Source of the DNA: Hydrogenophaga sp. IBVHS1
GTDB lineage: Bacteria; Pseudomonadota; Gammaproteobacteria; Burkholderiales; Burkholderiaceae_C
Direction: 5' to 3'
DNA: 64,000 nucleotides
NCBI RefSeq assembly: GCF_002127265.1
Contig: NZ_NFUU01000001.1
Coordinates: forward strand, 1,798,001-1,862,000
This document shows, in pieces, positions 62,141-64,000 of the stretch. The notes beneath the pieces were generated by a model that was not told where the DNA came from, did no database searches, and worked only from the letters and a program-made list of their open reading frames with translations. How positions within the stretch are numbered: the stretch's first letter is position 1; the number at the start of each line of letters is the position of its first letter. The position numbers and the translations under genes were made by a program.

Positions 62141-63166
62141 CTACTCGGTGTCTGGCAGCAGGTTGCCTTGCCGGCTCAGCGGTGGCCAGGTGCCGGCCGC
62201 TGCCCGGGTTTCGTACCAGCGGTGCATTGCCGCGTCTTCCACCGCGTATTCACCCCGGGCCGATTTCCACACCAGCGCCGGCATGCGCTGGCGCAGCGAC
62301 TCCAGCGCGTTCTGCGCCTGCTGCGGCGTCACCGCCTTGTCGCGCCCGGTTTTCTCGCGGTAGAAGCGCAGCGCCTCGGCGTCGTACGGCCGGAAGCGGG
62401 GGCCTTGCTCCAGCATGCGCCACAGCACCGCCTGCTCCAGCGGCTTCAGGCCCAGGTAGTCCGATTCCATCTGGCCCTCGTCGTCTTGCTGGCGCTGCGC
62501 GGCGGCCTGCAGCATGGCGGGCTCAAAGCGACCCGTCAGCGCCGCCAGCGGGCTGAGCACTTGGCCCAGCGCTTCCATGAAGAACTGCGGCCGGCTGCCA
62601 AAGCCTTCAAACGCGGCCTGCAGCGTGGCCTGGTCCACCGGGGCCAGCTCCGGGCGCTGCGCCTCGATCAGCTGCACGATGTGCGCGATGAAGTCCTGCC
62701 CCAGCGCGGGCATGGTCTTGATCTGCGAGCCATAGAAGGGCGAACCGTTGGTGTTCACCAGGCGCAGCAGCTTGTCGCGGTCCGAGCCCGACATCACCAG
62801 CATCAGGTTCACCACGCCGGGCCGGTTCAACTGGTCGCGGGCCGACTTCAGCGCCGTCATGGCGGCCTCGCCCGCTTCGCTGGTCAGCGCGTGCTGGGCT
62901 TCGTCAATCACCAGCGCCACCGGCTTGCCTGCGGTTTCGTGCAGGGCACGCAAGGCGTCCACCAGCGTCAGCCCGTCCAGCTTGCCGATCCGGCTGGTGT
63001 CCACGTCCAGCCAACCGGCCAGGCTCACCTTGTTCAGCCCGGTCTTCTTGGCGGTGCGGGCAATCACGCCCAGGTGCGGCTGCAGGGCGCGGCCAATGGC
63101 GTCGGCAATCAGCACACCGGGGTCACGCGAGGCGTCGGCCCAGAGGTCCACGTACACCACCACCAC
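62141..63166 (-). pseudogene. AAA ATPase without P-loop (5'-truncated)
   Basis: The frame encodes an ORC/ExeA-like AAA ATPase: VVVVYVDLWADASRDPG just after where the P-loop should be, Walker B ALVIDEAQHAL, sensor NLMLVMSGSDRDKLLRL and a C-terminal winged-helix-like part. The Walker A region is absent because the frame is joined to radC at about 63190. Such ATPases of unknown role accompany restriction loci. Confidence 0.72.
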
Positions 63167-63498
63167 GCCCGCTTTCTCCAGCGCAGGGCACAGGTCACCG
63201 TGCCCCGGAACATCTCGACGTAGTCCAGCACGCGGTTCTGTGCATCCAGATGCACCACCGCAAACACCTCATGCGGCAGGTTGCCCAGCCGGGCACGCAG
63301 GAAGTCCTTCACCACAGCGGGTGAGTCCATCAAGTCGCTGCCGCGCACCTGGGCGGCCAGCAAGCGCTGAGCGGCCAGCAGCACCTCGTCGGCTTGGGCC
63401 GGACGGTACTGGCCCGCGACATCGCGCACCAGCAAAGCGGAAGCGGCAACCGAGAGTGCCTGGAAGGAATCGAGGGAAGAAAACAGATCGTGCTGCAT
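63109..63498 (-). pseudogene. radC: RadC-like JAB protein, 3'-truncated
   Basis: From ATG 63498 (MQHDLFSSLDSFQALSVAAS) the frame matches RadC-like proteins on mobile elements through NLPHEVFAVVHLDAQNRVLD and EMFRGTV at about 63200. The HxH...D metal site (HNHPSG) that should follow is missing; after TCALRW the frame runs into the ATPase gene in another frame. The deletion joins the two genes. Confidence 0.78.
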
Positions 63499-64000
63499 GA
63501 CCAACTCCAGTGATCGGGCGGGATTGCCCGAGACCGGAACCGGCACGCCGCAGCGCAGCGGTCACAGGTTCGAAGACGGCCGACAGGCCGCAAGCGCATG
63601 CAATGCGCGCAGACCTTGACGGCGAGAACGGTGTGCAAGGATGAAGGGAACAGCAAGCCAGCCCCACCACACCTGCAGGCGCGAGGAAGGCAAGCGCAGC
63701 GCGGAGGCCGGGACGGCCGGAGGCGTCAGCGATCGGCGCCCGACAGGGTCGAGACGCCAGGACACCTGTGGCCTGGTGGCTCGATGCGCAGCACCAGAGC
63801 GCGGTCCGGCTTCGCCGGAGACGCCAGAAAAAATCTCGGCCGAAGGCGGAATGAAATGGAGCATTTCAGCATTTGTCCCTGTTCCAAGCGGCCTGATAAT
63901 CTTCCAGCTCGTGTTCGTCCAGCGCTTCACTGGCCTGCACAGGCTCGGTCAGCATCTGCGGCAACCAGCGGCCAGCCGCCTAGGTTCGCTGGCAATCTGC
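63499..64000 (-). other. Window end: leader of radC remnant and a possible gene tail
   Basis: No complete gene is supported. On the minus strand 63866-63979 gives a 37-codon frame (LPQMLTEPVQASEALDEHEL, then DYQAAWNRDKC and a stop) that reads like a protein C-terminus but meets an in-frame stop at 63980-63982. It may be the end of another decayed gene. The rest shows nothing recognisable. Confidence 0.35.

Noticed and set aside
25772..64000. Search for a second copy of the tRNA-Asn 3' end (attR).
   Set aside because: No repeat of the last 15-20 bases was seen by eye in the window; the far end may lie outside or be lost.
1..64000. CRISPR array, rRNA genes, riboswitches.
   Set aside because: No regularly spaced repeats, no rRNA sequence and no recognised riboswitch core were found.

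Overview
The window is chromosomal DNA of a betaproteobacterium, most likely order Burkholderiales, family Comamonadaceae. This rests on high GC, the pepA/holC with lptF/lptG arrangement, a separate MnmC-like oxidoreductase after yggX, a DUF934 protein inside the sulfate-assimilation operon, and a quinol-type NO reductase with a NorR/NorA pair of the Ralstonia type. Genus (Hydrogenophaga-like) is a guess; no rRNA or ribosomal protein gene is present to settle it.

Region 1 (1-25771) is ordinary core genome. It holds holC-pepA facing lptF-lptG, a sirohydrochlorin chelatase-like gene overlapping cysB, an aminotransferase, a Tat-exported Rieske protein, a FecR/SPOR protein, hrpA, argA, dsbB, fpr, yggX and mnmC-like genes. 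A tight assimilatory sulfate operon follows (tauE-like exporter, cysI, DUF934, cysH, cysD, cysN). Next come a 7Fe ferredoxin, a thioredoxin-reductase-like ferredoxin-NADP reductase and tRNA-Asn(GTT). CysB and the chelatase (siroheme for CysI) serve the same pathway.

Region 2 (about 25772-35860) starts right after tRNA-Asn and looks like an integrated, partly decayed mobile region. It carries an AlpA-like regulator, an H-NS-like protein, two KfrA-type coiled-coil proteins (one lacking its 5' end), a PemK/MazF-like toxin-antitoxin pair behind a perfect 25-bp palindrome, a tyrosine recombinase divergent from kfrA, a damaged copK-like gene and a copper P-type ATPase.

Region 3 (about 36238-54816) is a respiratory and nitric-oxide island. 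A CBS protein and sdhC-sdhD-sdhB (no sdhA) are followed by serA. norR faces ric/norA-norB(qNor)-azurin-fdxA across three GGT-N7-ACC NorR sites, a perfect FNR box and a sigma-54 promoter. A leftward operon (truncated hemoglobin, nnrS, an nsrR-like mini-ORF, two small membrane proteins, a second orphan sdhB, a cupin) and a rightward operon (CcoN with an extra CcoS-like N-terminus, CcoO, monoheme cytochrome c, nsrR, SCO protein, a truncated membrane protein) diverge around an NsrR-type box and a perfect FNR box. The genes read as a low-oxygen/NO detoxification and terminal respiration unit.

Region 4 (about 54797-64000) is a graveyard of mobile elements. It has an IS5 remnant, a complete IS5-family copy with a CTAA duplication, phaB, an IS6-family remnant, a HigB/HigA-like pair with a palindromic operator, a truncated integrase, and an IS21 left end fused in frame to the end of hsdM. 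Truncated hsdS and hsdR lie tail to tail, and radC is joined to an ATPase that has lost its P-loop. No CRISPR array or rRNA was seen.
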